Origin: Algoriphagus sp.
GTDB taxonomy: Bacteria; Bacteroidota; Bacteroidia; Cytophagales; Cyclobacteriaceae
Length of the DNA: 64,000 bases
Assembly: GCF_013373065.1 (NCBI RefSeq)
Contig: NZ_JABXIN010000003.1
Location: 1 to 64,000 of the forward strand
Direction: 5' to 3'
Part shown: piece by piece, positions 26,801-35,000 of the stretch
Numbering within the stretch: the first letter of the stretch is position 1
How the letters are laid out: each line of letters begins with the position of its first letter
Made by a program: the position numbers and the translations under genes
The notes under the pieces: model-generated
What the model was told of the DNA's origin: nothing
The model's database searches: none
Seen by the model: only the letters and a program-made list of their open reading frames with translations

Positions 26801-27148
26801 TCTACTGAACTTCGAATTCCTTTATTCTCCTACCTCACCAGAGGAAATATCACCTCGAATTTTATTCGTAATTTCCAGCTTGTAGGGTTCTATGATATTG
26901 GTTCAGCTTGGGATGTTTCTGCTCCCTGGGAGCGAGTTAATGATCAAAATACGGAAGTCATCAACACCGAAGGATCTCCATTCAAAATCACTCTGAATAA
27001 TTTCAATAATCCATGGTTGCAGAGCTATGGTGCAGGATTAAGAACAGTTCTTCTCAATTACTACGTGAAATTTGACGTAGCAAGACCAATCCGAAATTAT
27101 CAGACAGAAGATTTGAAGTTCTATGTAACTTTGGGCTATAATTTTTAA
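23852..27148 (+). CDS. Gluzincin-like / TolB-propeller / Omp85-like barrel fusion protein
   Basis: ATG at 23852 (1098 aa) gives a clean signal peptide, MFKKYFHSIL to QAFAQ. Residues about 30-270 resemble a peptidase-MA domain, with FPDWYVEGISLYLAKG, but QEMLYG stands where HExxH is expected. Residues about 285-600 hold WD40/TolB-like repeats (FSPDGLNLAYV and similar). After a low-complexity linker, residues about 690-1098 form an outer-membrane barrel with RGYDYDEIRGSKV, ELRIPLF and FYDIGSAWD, as in Omp85/surface-antigen barrels. It is often annotated simply as a TolB-like protein; its function is unknown. It sits 9 bases before yicC. Confidence 0.8.
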   Translation: MFKKYFHSILFSLGLLMWASQAFAQFDQERFGKNRLQHQEFDWYFYSSNNFEVYYYDRGGANAKRAIEFLESEFQRLTQMIGYVAYTKPKIYIYNSPEELLQSNLNLNKEEFNEEGQTNFSRLIAEVAYKGEVDLFKEDLIYATSKIIIQEMLYGASVADAFQSNLLNSFPDWYVEGISLYLAKGWSRQMDDYIRHYLKEDESPKILRLKSIESALVGQSIWNYIAERYGRRYISSILNLSRINRNEENSVANTVGLNFNSFLEDWKKYYLTINQQVNSNFREINASQAVAETSPRVIGTISDIKFSPDGLNLAYVINNQGKYKVQIRELSSGLERTLFQGGSVYEDQNPNFRAPVIAWKDSASLAIASFKRGLTTLRLRSIDGSNQDKIFLRNIDQILSLDFNSTGRNIVLSAISNGKTDIYTLNTRGQGRRLTNDEFDDLTPMFLNDSTIIYTTNYSEELDSLSGKFENLDQFKTSYNIFMAEVRDTVRLTRLTNSFSKNIRPRRVNSNTVIYLSDLSGINNLMRLNVGNQISSQITGYSKSLESFDVNSRMNKIAFSVRDGKESFLIVQNYSGVDLFTPSTPRVQLEQAKSLNDRIAARRLIESTPKGVDQQASEPKPQVEEKPIQLDTIAQKTTSSINVDRLKFQNRKGINTENYTFDSLPNPLLNREQTQSSEGKAGNILDAFRRQSLQKRVYGPRGMEPQFFTNSLNTRFIVDPLRGFGLRMSGKMTDLLDNHSLSGGISVALDFRSGGDIFAEYEYLKSRLDFRARFDRRSIRYSEQDITFQKYVLTKIETGISYPFNVNSRFTLAPFLAKTQYFNLNPDSLIWSTNPESNRFDVNYVGGKAEFVYDRTKQIGLYSQIGLKGKVGFMHYQGLNNSERSFSNFYLDIRNYQQIHKNIVLASKLYVGSFFGNNPQTYLVGGMDNWLFNEFYQPPSNRPEASPVRNPTGVENSNILFADFVDLRGYDYDEIRGSKVITFSTELRIPLFSYLTRGNITSNFIRNFQLVGFYDIGSAWDVSAPWERVNDQNTEVINTEGSPFKITLNNFNNPWLQSYGAGLRTVLLNYYVKFDVARPIRNYQTEDLKFYVTLGYNF

Positions 27149-27157
27149 TCAAGCATT

Positions 27158-28039
27158 ATGATCAAATCAATGACCGGCTTTGGAAGTGTCGGGTGGGAAG
27201 ATGATTCAAGGATAATACATGTTGAGGTAAAGACCCTCAATTCAAAGTTTTTGGATTTATCAATACGAAACCCAAGACAATTTTCAGAGAAGGAGCATGA
27301 AATCCGAAACTTGGTCCAATCGGTTTTGGAACGAGGAAAAGTATCTCTAACCATTGATTTTGTTGCTAAAAAATCCTCTGAGATTCCAGTAACGATTAAT
27401 GAGGAACTTTTTGGAACCTATTATGCCAAGTTTGAAGAAATGGCTGAAAGAGTTGGCGCTGATGATTCTGAACTTTTCAAACTTGCCTTGCAAGCGCCTT
27501 CTGTTATCATCAATTCATCACCCGAGGAAAAAGAGGATGATGGTGATTGGGAGCTTGTTCGGAAGCTTTTAACTGAGGCTTTACAAAAATGCGATCAATT
27601 CCGTCAGGACGAGGGGAATGTTTTGTTGGAAAAACTCAAAGAAAACATTGAAGTTATTGCTTCCTCCTTGGAAGAAGTCAAGAATTCAGAAGGTCAACGA
27701 AAAGAAAGAATTAAGAATAGAATTCGAAATAACTTTTTGGAGTGGATAAATGAAAATGATTTTGATAAAAATCGTTTTGAGCAAGAGTTGATCTACTACT
27801 TTGAAAAGCTGGATATTACTGAGGAGCTGGTTCGGTTGGAAACCCATCTGAACTATTTTTTAAAAGTGCTCAAAGAAGAATCCCAACAAGGAAAAAAGTT
27901 GGGATTTATCAGTCAGGAAATAGGTCGAGAGATCAATACCATTGGTTCCAAAGCAAATGATGCGGGGATTCAGAAATTGGTCATCTTAATGAAGGATGAA
28001 TTAGAGAAAATCAAAGAACAATCGATGAATGTTCTTTAA
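27158..28039 (+). CDS. yicC: YicC family endoribonuclease-like protein
   Basis: A 293-aa protein starting with the hallmark IKSMTGFGS and VEVKTLNSKFLDL, and ending with the GKKLGFISQEIGREINTIGSKANDAG segment of the YicC_N and DUF1732 domains. E. coli YicC is an endoribonuclease that affects small-RNA stability. The middle is helical with charged coiled-coil stretches. It follows the barrel protein by 9 bases, and its last codon overlaps the opposing amidohydrolase gene by 4 bases. Confidence 0.93.
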   Translation: MIKSMTGFGSVGWEDDSRIIHVEVKTLNSKFLDLSIRNPRQFSEKEHEIRNLVQSVLERGKVSLTIDFVAKKSSEIPVTINEELFGTYYAKFEEMAERVGADDSELFKLALQAPSVIINSSPEEKEDDGDWELVRKLLTEALQKCDQFRQDEGNVLLEKLKENIEVIASSLEEVKNSEGQRKERIKNRIRNNFLEWINENDFDKNRFEQELIYYFEKLDITEELVRLETHLNYFLKVLKEESQQGKKLGFISQEIGREINTIGSKANDAGIQKLVILMKDELEKIKEQSMNVL

Positions 28040-29604
28040 AGTTGATTTTTCCGAATAACTCTTCCATATCCTTTCTGTTGAAATGTTCCTTGCTTAATGG
28101 CAAATTGACCATTGACAAGGACGTACTCAATCCCTAATGGGTATTGGTGTGGGTTGATAAAAGTAGCCTGATCAATAATTGTCTCTGGGTTAAAGACGCA
28201 TATATCAGCATAAGCCCCAACTTTAAGTATCCCTCTATCTTTTATTCCTAAGCGCTCAGCAGATAAACCGGTCATTTTGTGAATTGCTGTAGGAAGGTCT
28301 AGGATTTTCTTTTCTCTTACATAATATCCCAAAACCCGAGGAAATGTACCATAAGCTCTTGGATGAGGATGTCCTTGTCCTGGTTTTGAAAGCCTTCCAT
28401 CCGATCCGATCATGGTCATAGGGTGTTGCATAATTCGCTCAACATCTGCTTCATCCATAGCGTGGTAGATAGTGCCGGTTCCCCCATTCAATTGGGCTTT
28501 GATTACAAATTCAGCTCCATTTTCTACAGTAGGTTCTATTCCTTCTCGAACTAGCCAATCAAACATGGTCTTCCCCTCCAAACTTCGATCCCACTGAACG
28601 GTAGAAAACTGAATACGCTTTAGATCACTACCTCCGCGGTCATTTAAGACAGCGAATACAATTCCGGATTTGATGCTGTCTTTTAAGGTAGGATTTTCAA
28701 CTCGTTCTGCGAATTTCCCTCCTTCCAGTGCCCAACTTGGTATTAGTACGCTAATACCGGTGTGACTAGCTGTATAGGGATATTGATCCATCATGATATC
28801 GAAACCCAGTTGTCGGGCTGAATCCACAAGTGCCAGGGTCTTATTACTTGCACCCCACATTTTCACACCTATAGCCTTGTGATGCGTCAACACAACAGGG
28901 ATTTGTGCATCTCTAGAAATCTGAATTGCTTCTTGTACTGCATCAATTAAACCTAAGCCTTCTTCTCGAAGATGAGAAGTATAGATTCCACCTTTGTCTG
29001 CAGCTACTTTTGAAAGGGCAATGACTTCATCCAGTTTTGCAAATGTTCCTGGTAAATACTTGAGGCCAGTAGAAATTCCAAAAGCACCTGCATCCATGGC
29101 TTTTTCCACTTCCCCTTTCATGTCAGCTAATTCTGCTTGAGTAGGCCCCCGGTCCACATTTCCGAGATAGGCTCTTCGAATAGAATTATGTCCAACCAAA
29201 TAAGCCAAATTAGGTCCAATCTCTATTTGCTCCAAAGTGTCCAAAAAAGAGTCCAAGGGTAGGGGACTATTGCCATCTGGACCTCCCAAAGAAAGTGTGA
29301 CTCCTTGCCTTACTAAAGATTCAGCCAAGGGCATTTCTAAAATGGGTTCCAAATGCGTATGCATATCAATGAATCCCGGAGATATTGCTAATCCAGAGGC
29401 ATCGATTAGTTCTTTGCTTTCGAAAGATCCTAATTTCCCCAAAAATGTAATCCGGTCTCCAGAAATCCCGACATCCATGATCTCGCCTTTACTACCATCT
29501 CCTGTGTAGACGGTTCCATTTTGAATGACGATATCAAACTTTGGAGTTTGGCAGGCAGCTAGTGCCAGAAATAAAATAAGGGTAAGAATTTTCTTCAAGT
29601 TCAT
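28036..29604 (-). CDS. N-acyl-D-amino-acid deacylase, lipoprotein
   Basis: A 522-aa amidohydrolase of the D-aminoacylase type. A lipobox (LALAAC) places the lipidated Cys at about residue 19, so the enzyme is exported. Metal-site motifs include DMHTHLEP, the glutamate in TSHLREEG, VLTHHKAIG and IGSDGRLSKPGQGHPHPR. Family members release D-amino acids from N-acyl forms, which could recycle wall-derived material; the real substrate is not known. The gene lies downstream of two tonB-like genes after a 103-base gap. Confidence 0.88.
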   Translation of the reverse strand: MNLKKILTLILFLALAACQTPKFDIVIQNGTVYTGDGSKGEIMDVGISGDRITFLGKLGSFESKELIDASGLAISPGFIDMHTHLEPILEMPLAESLVRQGVTLSLGGPDGNSPLPLDSFLDTLEQIEIGPNLAYLVGHNSIRRAYLGNVDRGPTQAELADMKGEVEKAMDAGAFGISTGLKYLPGTFAKLDEVIALSKVAADKGGIYTSHLREEGLGLIDAVQEAIQISRDAQIPVVLTHHKAIGVKMWGASNKTLALVDSARQLGFDIMMDQYPYTASHTGISVLIPSWALEGGKFAERVENPTLKDSIKSGIVFAVLNDRGGSDLKRIQFSTVQWDRSLEGKTMFDWLVREGIEPTVENGAEFVIKAQLNGGTGTIYHAMDEADVERIMQHPMTMIGSDGRLSKPGQGHPHPRAYGTFPRVLGYYVREKKILDLPTAIHKMTGLSAERLGIKDRGILKVGAYADICVFNPETIIDQATFINPHQYPLGIEYVLVNGQFAIKQGTFQQKGYGRVIRKNQL

Positions 29605-29707
29605 ACTTACCCAAATTACATTATTTAAATCATCCTACGATCCCTTTCAAATAAAATTATCAGTGGAGGATCTTTCTTGATGAATTAATATTTTACTAGT
29701 CATGCAA

Positions 29708-30379
29708 TCAGTTTAATTTGAATCGAATGGGAATTACCATTCGAGATCTTACTGGTCTTCCACCCATTTTACCCGGATTCCATTCGGGAGAATTTTCAAC
29801 GACTTGCTGTGCTACTTGATCGCAGCCTCCTCCCAGGGATCTAACAACTTCTACATCTTGCACACTTCCGTCTTTATTGACCACGAATCGGATCAAAACG
29901 ACCCCTTCCACTCCCATTCTTCTAGCCTGGAAGGGATATTTCAGCTTATTTCTTAAGTATTCATACCAAGCTTCCATACCTCCTTTAAATGAAGCTTGAA
30001 CCTCCGTGAAGTCCATAATCTCATCAGCTTTGTCAATAATAGGAGGATCATCTGAGATAATTATTTCCGGAATCTTTGTTTCCTCTGTTGTATTGATGTC
30101 AATAGAAATCAATGTAGGATCAATTTTGATTTCATTAGGCTGTTCCTGAATTATAGGGGGGATCTGAATTGCCGGTGGAGGTGGGGTTTGAAAAGTATTT
30201 GGAATGTCAGGAATGTCCCAAATTTCTGATTCTTTATTAATCTCTTTGATAGGGGAGTCTGAATAAGATTTCCATTCAAAGGCAAAAAGACAAAGACCGA
30301 TACTAATTGCTAAACCTAGATTAAAAAGGGTCGAAGACCATTTTTGTAGATCTGCTTTTGGGTTTTTCTTGGTTTCCAT
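29708..30379 (-). CDS. TonB family protein (second tandem copy)
   Basis: A 223-aa energy transducer with a cytosolic N-terminal tail (METKKNPKADL), one membrane helix at about residues 17-35, a periplasmic Pro/Ile/Glu-rich spacer and a C-terminal TonB domain containing YPFQARRMGVEGVVLIRFVVNKDGS. It should couple proton-motive force to outer-membrane receptors. It is a paralogue of the gene just upstream (same layout, 225 aa) but its proline run is shorter. No exbB or exbD gene is nearby. Confidence 0.92.
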   Translation of the reverse strand: METKKNPKADLQKWSSTLFNLGLAISIGLCLFAFEWKSYSDSPIKEINKESEIWDIPDIPNTFQTPPPPAIQIPPIIQEQPNEIKIDPTLISIDINTTEETKIPEIIISDDPPIIDKADEIMDFTEVQASFKGGMEAWYEYLRNKLKYPFQARRMGVEGVVLIRFVVNKDGSVQDVEVVRSLGGGCDQVAQQVVENSPEWNPGKMGGRPVRSRMVIPIRFKLN

Positions 30380-30421
30380 GATTTATGAGGTTTAATTGAA
30401 ACGATACCAGAAATTACCCAA

Positions 30422-30441
30422 TAACTAGTTGATATCTAGTT
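30422..30441. repeat. Inverted repeat between the two tonB genes
   Basis: AACTAG (30423-30428) and CTAGTT (30436-30441) are separated by 7 bases. It lies in the 156-base gap upstream of the second tonB gene, 43 bases before its start, and might be an operator. The arms are short, so chance is possible. Confidence 0.3.
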
Positions 30442-30483
30442 AAATAACTGACTTTAACTATGTTAAAAGTTTTAAAAGCAAGT

Positions 30484-30515
30484 CATAAAAAAAGCCCGAA
30501 TAATTATTCGGGCTT
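30484..30515 (-). terminator. Terminator after the first tonB gene
   Basis: On the minus strand AAAGCCCGAAT and its complement form a long GC-containing stem with almost no spare loop, followed by seven T. It is about 20 bases past the stop of the first tonB gene, so the two tonB genes are largely separate transcription units. Confidence 0.88.
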
Positions 30516-30535
30516 TGTTATATGGTTTGGTTCGA

Positions 30536-31213
30536 TTAGCTCAATTTGAATCGGATTGGCAATCTCATTCGAGTACGTACTGGACGTCCTCTTTGCTTAC
30601 CAGGTTCCCATTTAGGAGCATCTTGAACAACTTTAACAGCTTCTTCATCACAACCTCCTCCGATTCCACGAAGTACTTCAACGTCTTGGATTGAACCATC
30701 GGTGTTAATAACGAATACTACGATTACAGTTCCTTCAATACCCATTCGACGTGCTTGAGTAGGGTATTTCAAGTTCTTTCTAAGGTATTCATTCCAACCT
30801 GACATTCCGCCTGGTGGTTGAGGCTGAGTTTCTACCACATCAAAAATTTCGTCTGCTTTTTCTTCCACTGGAGCTTCAGCAATAACTACCTCTTCAATGA
30901 CAGTTTCTTCTTCCACGTTTACGTCGAAATTAACTTCAATCTTTTCCTCAATCTCGATTTCATCAGGAATTTCTTGAATGATTGGTTGCTCGACTGGTGG
31001 TGGCGGTGGTGGTGGTGGTTGTTCGGTGATTGGAATATCCAGTAGCTCCTCAAAGTTGTCGTCCGCCATTCCAAGATCCTTAAGGGCTCCATCATCGAAC
31101 GATCTCCATTCAAAGGCCACTAGGACAGCACCTACAGCAACTGCCAAACCCAAATTCAGGAACATTCCTGAAGTTCTGGTTAAGTCAGCGCTTGGGGTCT
31201 TTTTTGCTTCCAT
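30536..31213 (-). CDS. TonB family protein (first tandem copy)
   Basis: A 225-aa TonB-type transducer: short cytosolic tail, a helix FLNLGLAVAVGAVLVAF at about residues 18-34, a periplasmic spacer with a run of seven prolines followed by Glu/Val-rich sequence, and a C-terminal domain with YPTQARRMGIEGTVIVVFVINTDGS. Two adjacent paralogues suggest a recent duplication with divergence in the spacer. It follows the VanZ gene by an 87-base gap and ends in a strong terminator. Confidence 0.93.
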   Translation of the reverse strand: MEAKKTPSADLTRTSGMFLNLGLAVAVGAVLVAFEWRSFDDGALKDLGMADDNFEELLDIPITEQPPPPPPPPVEQPIIQEIPDEIEIEEKIEVNFDVNVEEETVIEEVVIAEAPVEEKADEIFDVVETQPQPPGGMSGWNEYLRKNLKYPTQARRMGIEGTVIVVFVINTDGSIQDVEVLRGIGGGCDEEAVKVVQDAPKWEPGKQRGRPVRTRMRLPIRFKLS

Positions 31214-31300
31214 AGCGTATTTGATTTATGATAGGTTAATTTGATACTATTTATCTAACAAGTCTAAGGATTTCCAAAGATTATTGCAAATGATTTAACA

Positions 31301-31648
31301 TCACTGAATCTTAAAATATCCAAAGACGGCCAACCAGACTCCGAGTTGATTAAATGCTAAATCCCATAATTCGAAGGATCGATTGGGGACCCAAAGCTGT
31401 ATAATCTCAAAAGCGACGGATGGAATAAGTACTAAAGGTATGAAAATGAGCCGGTTGATTTGTTTTTTGTGACTAAGACTAAGCTTAGAGTTAATTCCGA
31501 TCCAGAGATAGGATAGGATGAAAAAACAAATCGTGTGAATGAATTTATCTTGAAAATCAAATGCATCAATTTCGGGTAAACGGTCACCAGGTGTGAGCAT
31601 TGCGAATCCCAAAATGATCAGCCAAGTAATTCCAAGAACAATCCGCAA
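31301..31648 (-). CDS. VanZ-like family membrane protein
   Basis: A 115-aa protein with about four hydrophobic helices and the VanZ-like markers LTPGDRLPEIDAFDFQDKFIHTICFF and PSVAFEIIQLWVPNRSFELWDLAFNQLG. In Enterococcus, VanZ gives low-level teicoplanin resistance, but the role of these short Bacteroidota versions is unknown. It follows gcvH by 8 bases, as in many Bacteroidota where it sits beside gcvH and sprA. Confidence 0.88.
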   Translation of the reverse strand: MRIVLGITWLIILGFAMLTPGDRLPEIDAFDFQDKFIHTICFFILSYLWIGINSKLSLSHKKQINRLIFIPLVLIPSVAFEIIQLWVPNRSFELWDLAFNQLGVWLAVFGYFKIQ

Positions 31649-31656
31649 TTGGCTAC

Positions 31657-32037
31657 TTAATTTTTCCCTACCAATTCTGCATAACTTTCTGCAGACAACA
31701 AATCAGCAGGAAGGTCTCCGTCAATTTTGATTTTGATCATCCAGCCTTCTTCATACGGCGATTCGTTAACGAGTTCTGGAGAGCTCTCTAGTTCTTCGTT
31801 AAACTCAATGATCTCACCTGAAATGGGCATGAAAAGGTCGGATACTGTTTTCACCGCCTCCACAGTTCCAAAGACTTCTCCGGCTTCTATGGTTTCGCCT
31901 ACGGTCTCGACTTCGACATAAACGATGTCACCCAATTCGCCTTGGGCAAATTCTGTAATACCTACCGTGGCAGTATCTCCTTCGATACGCACCCACTCAT
32001 GGTCTTTGGTGTACTTTAATTCTCCTGGGAAATTCAT
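31657..32037 (-). CDS. gcvH: Glycine cleavage system H protein
   Basis: Start chosen at ATG 32037, giving 126 aa, the usual length; an upstream in-frame ATG at 32064 would add nine unconserved residues. The lipoyl attachment site is Lys63 in [12 protein letters not shown]. GcvH shuttles the aminomethyl group between GcvP, GcvT and the lipoamide dehydrogenase, and can donate lipoyl groups. None of those partners lies in the window. It is embedded between sprA and vanZ in a conserved Bacteroidota neighbourhood. Confidence 0.96.
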   Translation of the reverse strand: MNFPGELKYTKDHEWVRIEGDTATVGITEFAQGELGDIVYVEVETVGETIEAGEVFGTVEAVKTVSDLFMPISGEIIEFNEELESSPELVNESPYEEGWMIKIKIDGDLPADLLSAESYAELVGKN

Positions 32038-32093
32038 GTTATGATGATTGATTAAGGTCTCCAAAAATAAGACGATTCCTAATTGGAAAAAAT

Positions 32094-35000
32094 CTATTGT
32101 GATAAATTAAATCGAAGTTGTCCACCAAAGGAGGTAGAAGCTCGTTTGAAGGCAGTTGTCACGCGTGGATCATTGATGGTTCGGTCAAAATAAATCGTCA
32201 AATTCAGGTTTTGATTGATTACATAACCAATGGTTGGTCGAATCTGAATATTAAGGTTTCCATTTGTCACAGTACTTCCTTCTTCAATTTTTCGCTGAAC
32301 CTGTTGGGTGTCGACAATTTTCATATCCATTCGTAATTGGAGATCATTTTTCAGAATGGTTTCTCTTCCTTGGATTTTGAATGGAATTCTAACGCCCGCT
32401 TTGGTAAATGCAATATTTAATCCGAAATCATTGCTTTTCTGTTCGGTGACTTGGGCATTGGAAAAATTGAGCCCCAAGTTTCGCTCTTTGTTATAATTGA
32501 CTGCCACATTGAGCCTTCCTTTGGTCATTAAGTCAAGCCCAATCAATGGAGAAAACCGTTCGGAAAGAACAACTTGATTAAGGACGTAGATTGGGATAAA
32601 CTGTCCTTCATCATTGATTTCATTTGGGAATTGACGGTTTTGCAAGGTATTGTAAAGCTCCAATCCTTGTTGATATTGGAGGGAGTTGGAGAAATTACTT
32701 GCATCATAGGTGGAAGTGTAGGAATGGGAGATGTTGATGCTGGTAAAGACATCGCTCAGGCCTTTGATTCTGGAAAGACCTGAGTAATCAATTCTCCAAT
32801 TTGGTAAAGGGGTTTTTGGAAAAGGATTCAAATTCATATCTCCAGCATCTTGTCCCCGATAAGCAGCTAAAAATGCAGGAACCAATACATCTTGTCCATT
32901 GATGGAGTATTCTCCCGAATTGGGATTTAGGGCATCAAGTCTGTCTTTGATGATCGCACGATTGTTTTCAAAGTCCTGGAATAATGGTGAGTTATTTTCC
33001 GCATCATCCCTTGAGAAGCTTGTCCCAAGCAAAATAGTAGTTATGGAATAGGCACTGTTATTTCGAAGTGGGCTTATGGATAGGTATTCTCCAGGATTAT
33101 CCGCAGAGTTTCTGAAAATTTCCTGGTATCTGCCCACTTCCCGTTTTTCGGCATTCAGGGTGATTCGGAAATCGCGGAATGGCTCCACCAAAGCACCTAA
33201 TCTCAAATTCATAGCTCGATTTTGCTCAAATGGCTGCGTTAGTTCGGCACTTGGAGCCATTAGTCCACGAGCAGCCAATTCATTTCGAATTTGGGGATCC
33301 TGACTTCCAAAAATGAAGGCAAGGCCAGGATTAGTAAAGGCTCGATCCATTCCTAAAAGTCCTGTATTTGGTAAATAGCCAGGCAAGAATGTTCCTTCCG
33401 TTAATCCATAATTAAATGTGATTTCTTTTACTGACATCAAAAACTTCAAAAGCTTGTTGCTAAATGGATTTCCAATGGTGTCTTCTGCAGATGTTGTGTT
33501 TCGGCCTGGAATACTTGGTCTTCTTGGAGCATTTAAAGCCTCCAGTTTTTTGTTTTTGTTGTAAAGACGAATCAGGTCAAGCTTTCCGCTTATAGTTTGT
33601 TCTCTCGTATTTTGAATTACATTTCCTAAAGTATCCCGTTGTCCGATAGCCCCAGTCATCCAGGTATAGGTGGTATTGTAGCGGTAATCCGCCCGTATCC
33701 AATTGACTAGAGGCACTTTGTCAAATGGAATGGTGTAGTTCAAGTTTACATTGTGATTGTAATTCGTTCGCCTGCCAAAATTCCAGAAATTGGTCCGTAC
33801 CGAATCAATTTTTTCTTGGGTATCTAAATCTCCTTGGGGTTCATCTACCACAGCCATTACGGATGCACTATAATCCACCCGAAGGTTTTTGCTCAAATCC
33901 CAATTCAAGGTGTAGAATCGGTTCATGAAGAAGGATTTTTGAAAAAGTGGATCAACCCCGCTCGTTGAAAGCTGATCATTTCGATATTGAGATCGAAGGA
34001 ATTTCCGGTCCACATCCACGCGAGCCAAAAGCTGCGTCGGGGCAAAGTTCAGGTTGAAATCCTTAATCAGTTTCAGATATGGCGAAGACATGCCCTCTGA
34101 ATTTTTGAATGGTTCAAATGTCAAAGGCTTCGGAGCAAAACTGTAGGTAATATTTCCCCGATTAGTTTTGAATTCATACCGCTCGATTTGTGCATTCGTT
34201 TGGGTAACAGTCCCTACAGCATAGGAGAAGGCAAAATTGCTCAAGTCATAGAATCGATCCGGTGCCTCCGGATTGGTTTTGATTTTCCGGACGTTGTTTA
34301 AACTGATATTTTTTCGGCTCAGTTGATCTTGTGCGATCGATTGATAAGCATCCCGCTCCTGATCGGTTTCAAACTTCTGAAGGGCTACTTCAAATGGAAC
34401 ATCCGGATTCAGAGGGTCAAATTCAGGTCTGGTATTTGAATTTTCAACACTCAAGTATACCGGGATACTTACACCCAATTCTTCAGGCAATAATTTATCA
34501 GCTTTGATATTGGTAGAAATATCATATTGGGTAGTTGCTTCTCGGGTTCGTTGAGAAAGCCTTGTCTCCAAACCTCCAAAACCAATGGAATTGTGGCGAA
34601 TTGATGCTGAAACAACTGCCAGATCCGCAATTTTAGCATTCATAAATGCATTGGCTGCCCAGCCATTTGATTCATTTTGGCCTGTAACTCGAAGTTCATT
34701 GGCCCAAATACAAACACTGCGACTTCCACCAGCACCTGTTCCGGGATTTCGCACCCCGATCATTGCTCCTTGAGTTTGATTTAGCTCAGGTCGCCCAACA
34801 ACCGTTACTTTATATTGTCTGATAGATTTAGAGAATGGAAGATTCAAAGGGAGTCCCTGATTATCACGGTCTGTTTTAACAGATACGATTTCTTGAATCG
34901 CAATATCTATTTCATTTTCCAGAGGCCAGATTTGTCTAGGGTCCCGGGTACCTTTTGGTGTAATGATCAAAGGAACTTCTATCTCATAATAGTTGTCGGT

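Noticed and set aside
30990..31020. GGT-repeat tract that could look like a microsatellite or short direct repeat array.
   Set aside because: It is the codon run for seven prolines in the TonB spacer; no spacer-repeat structure of a CRISPR array is present.
30818..31244. Plus-strand frames rich in Gly/Trp opposite the first tonB gene.
   Set aside because: They are the antisense reading of the TonB proline/glutamate spacer and have low-complexity composition only.
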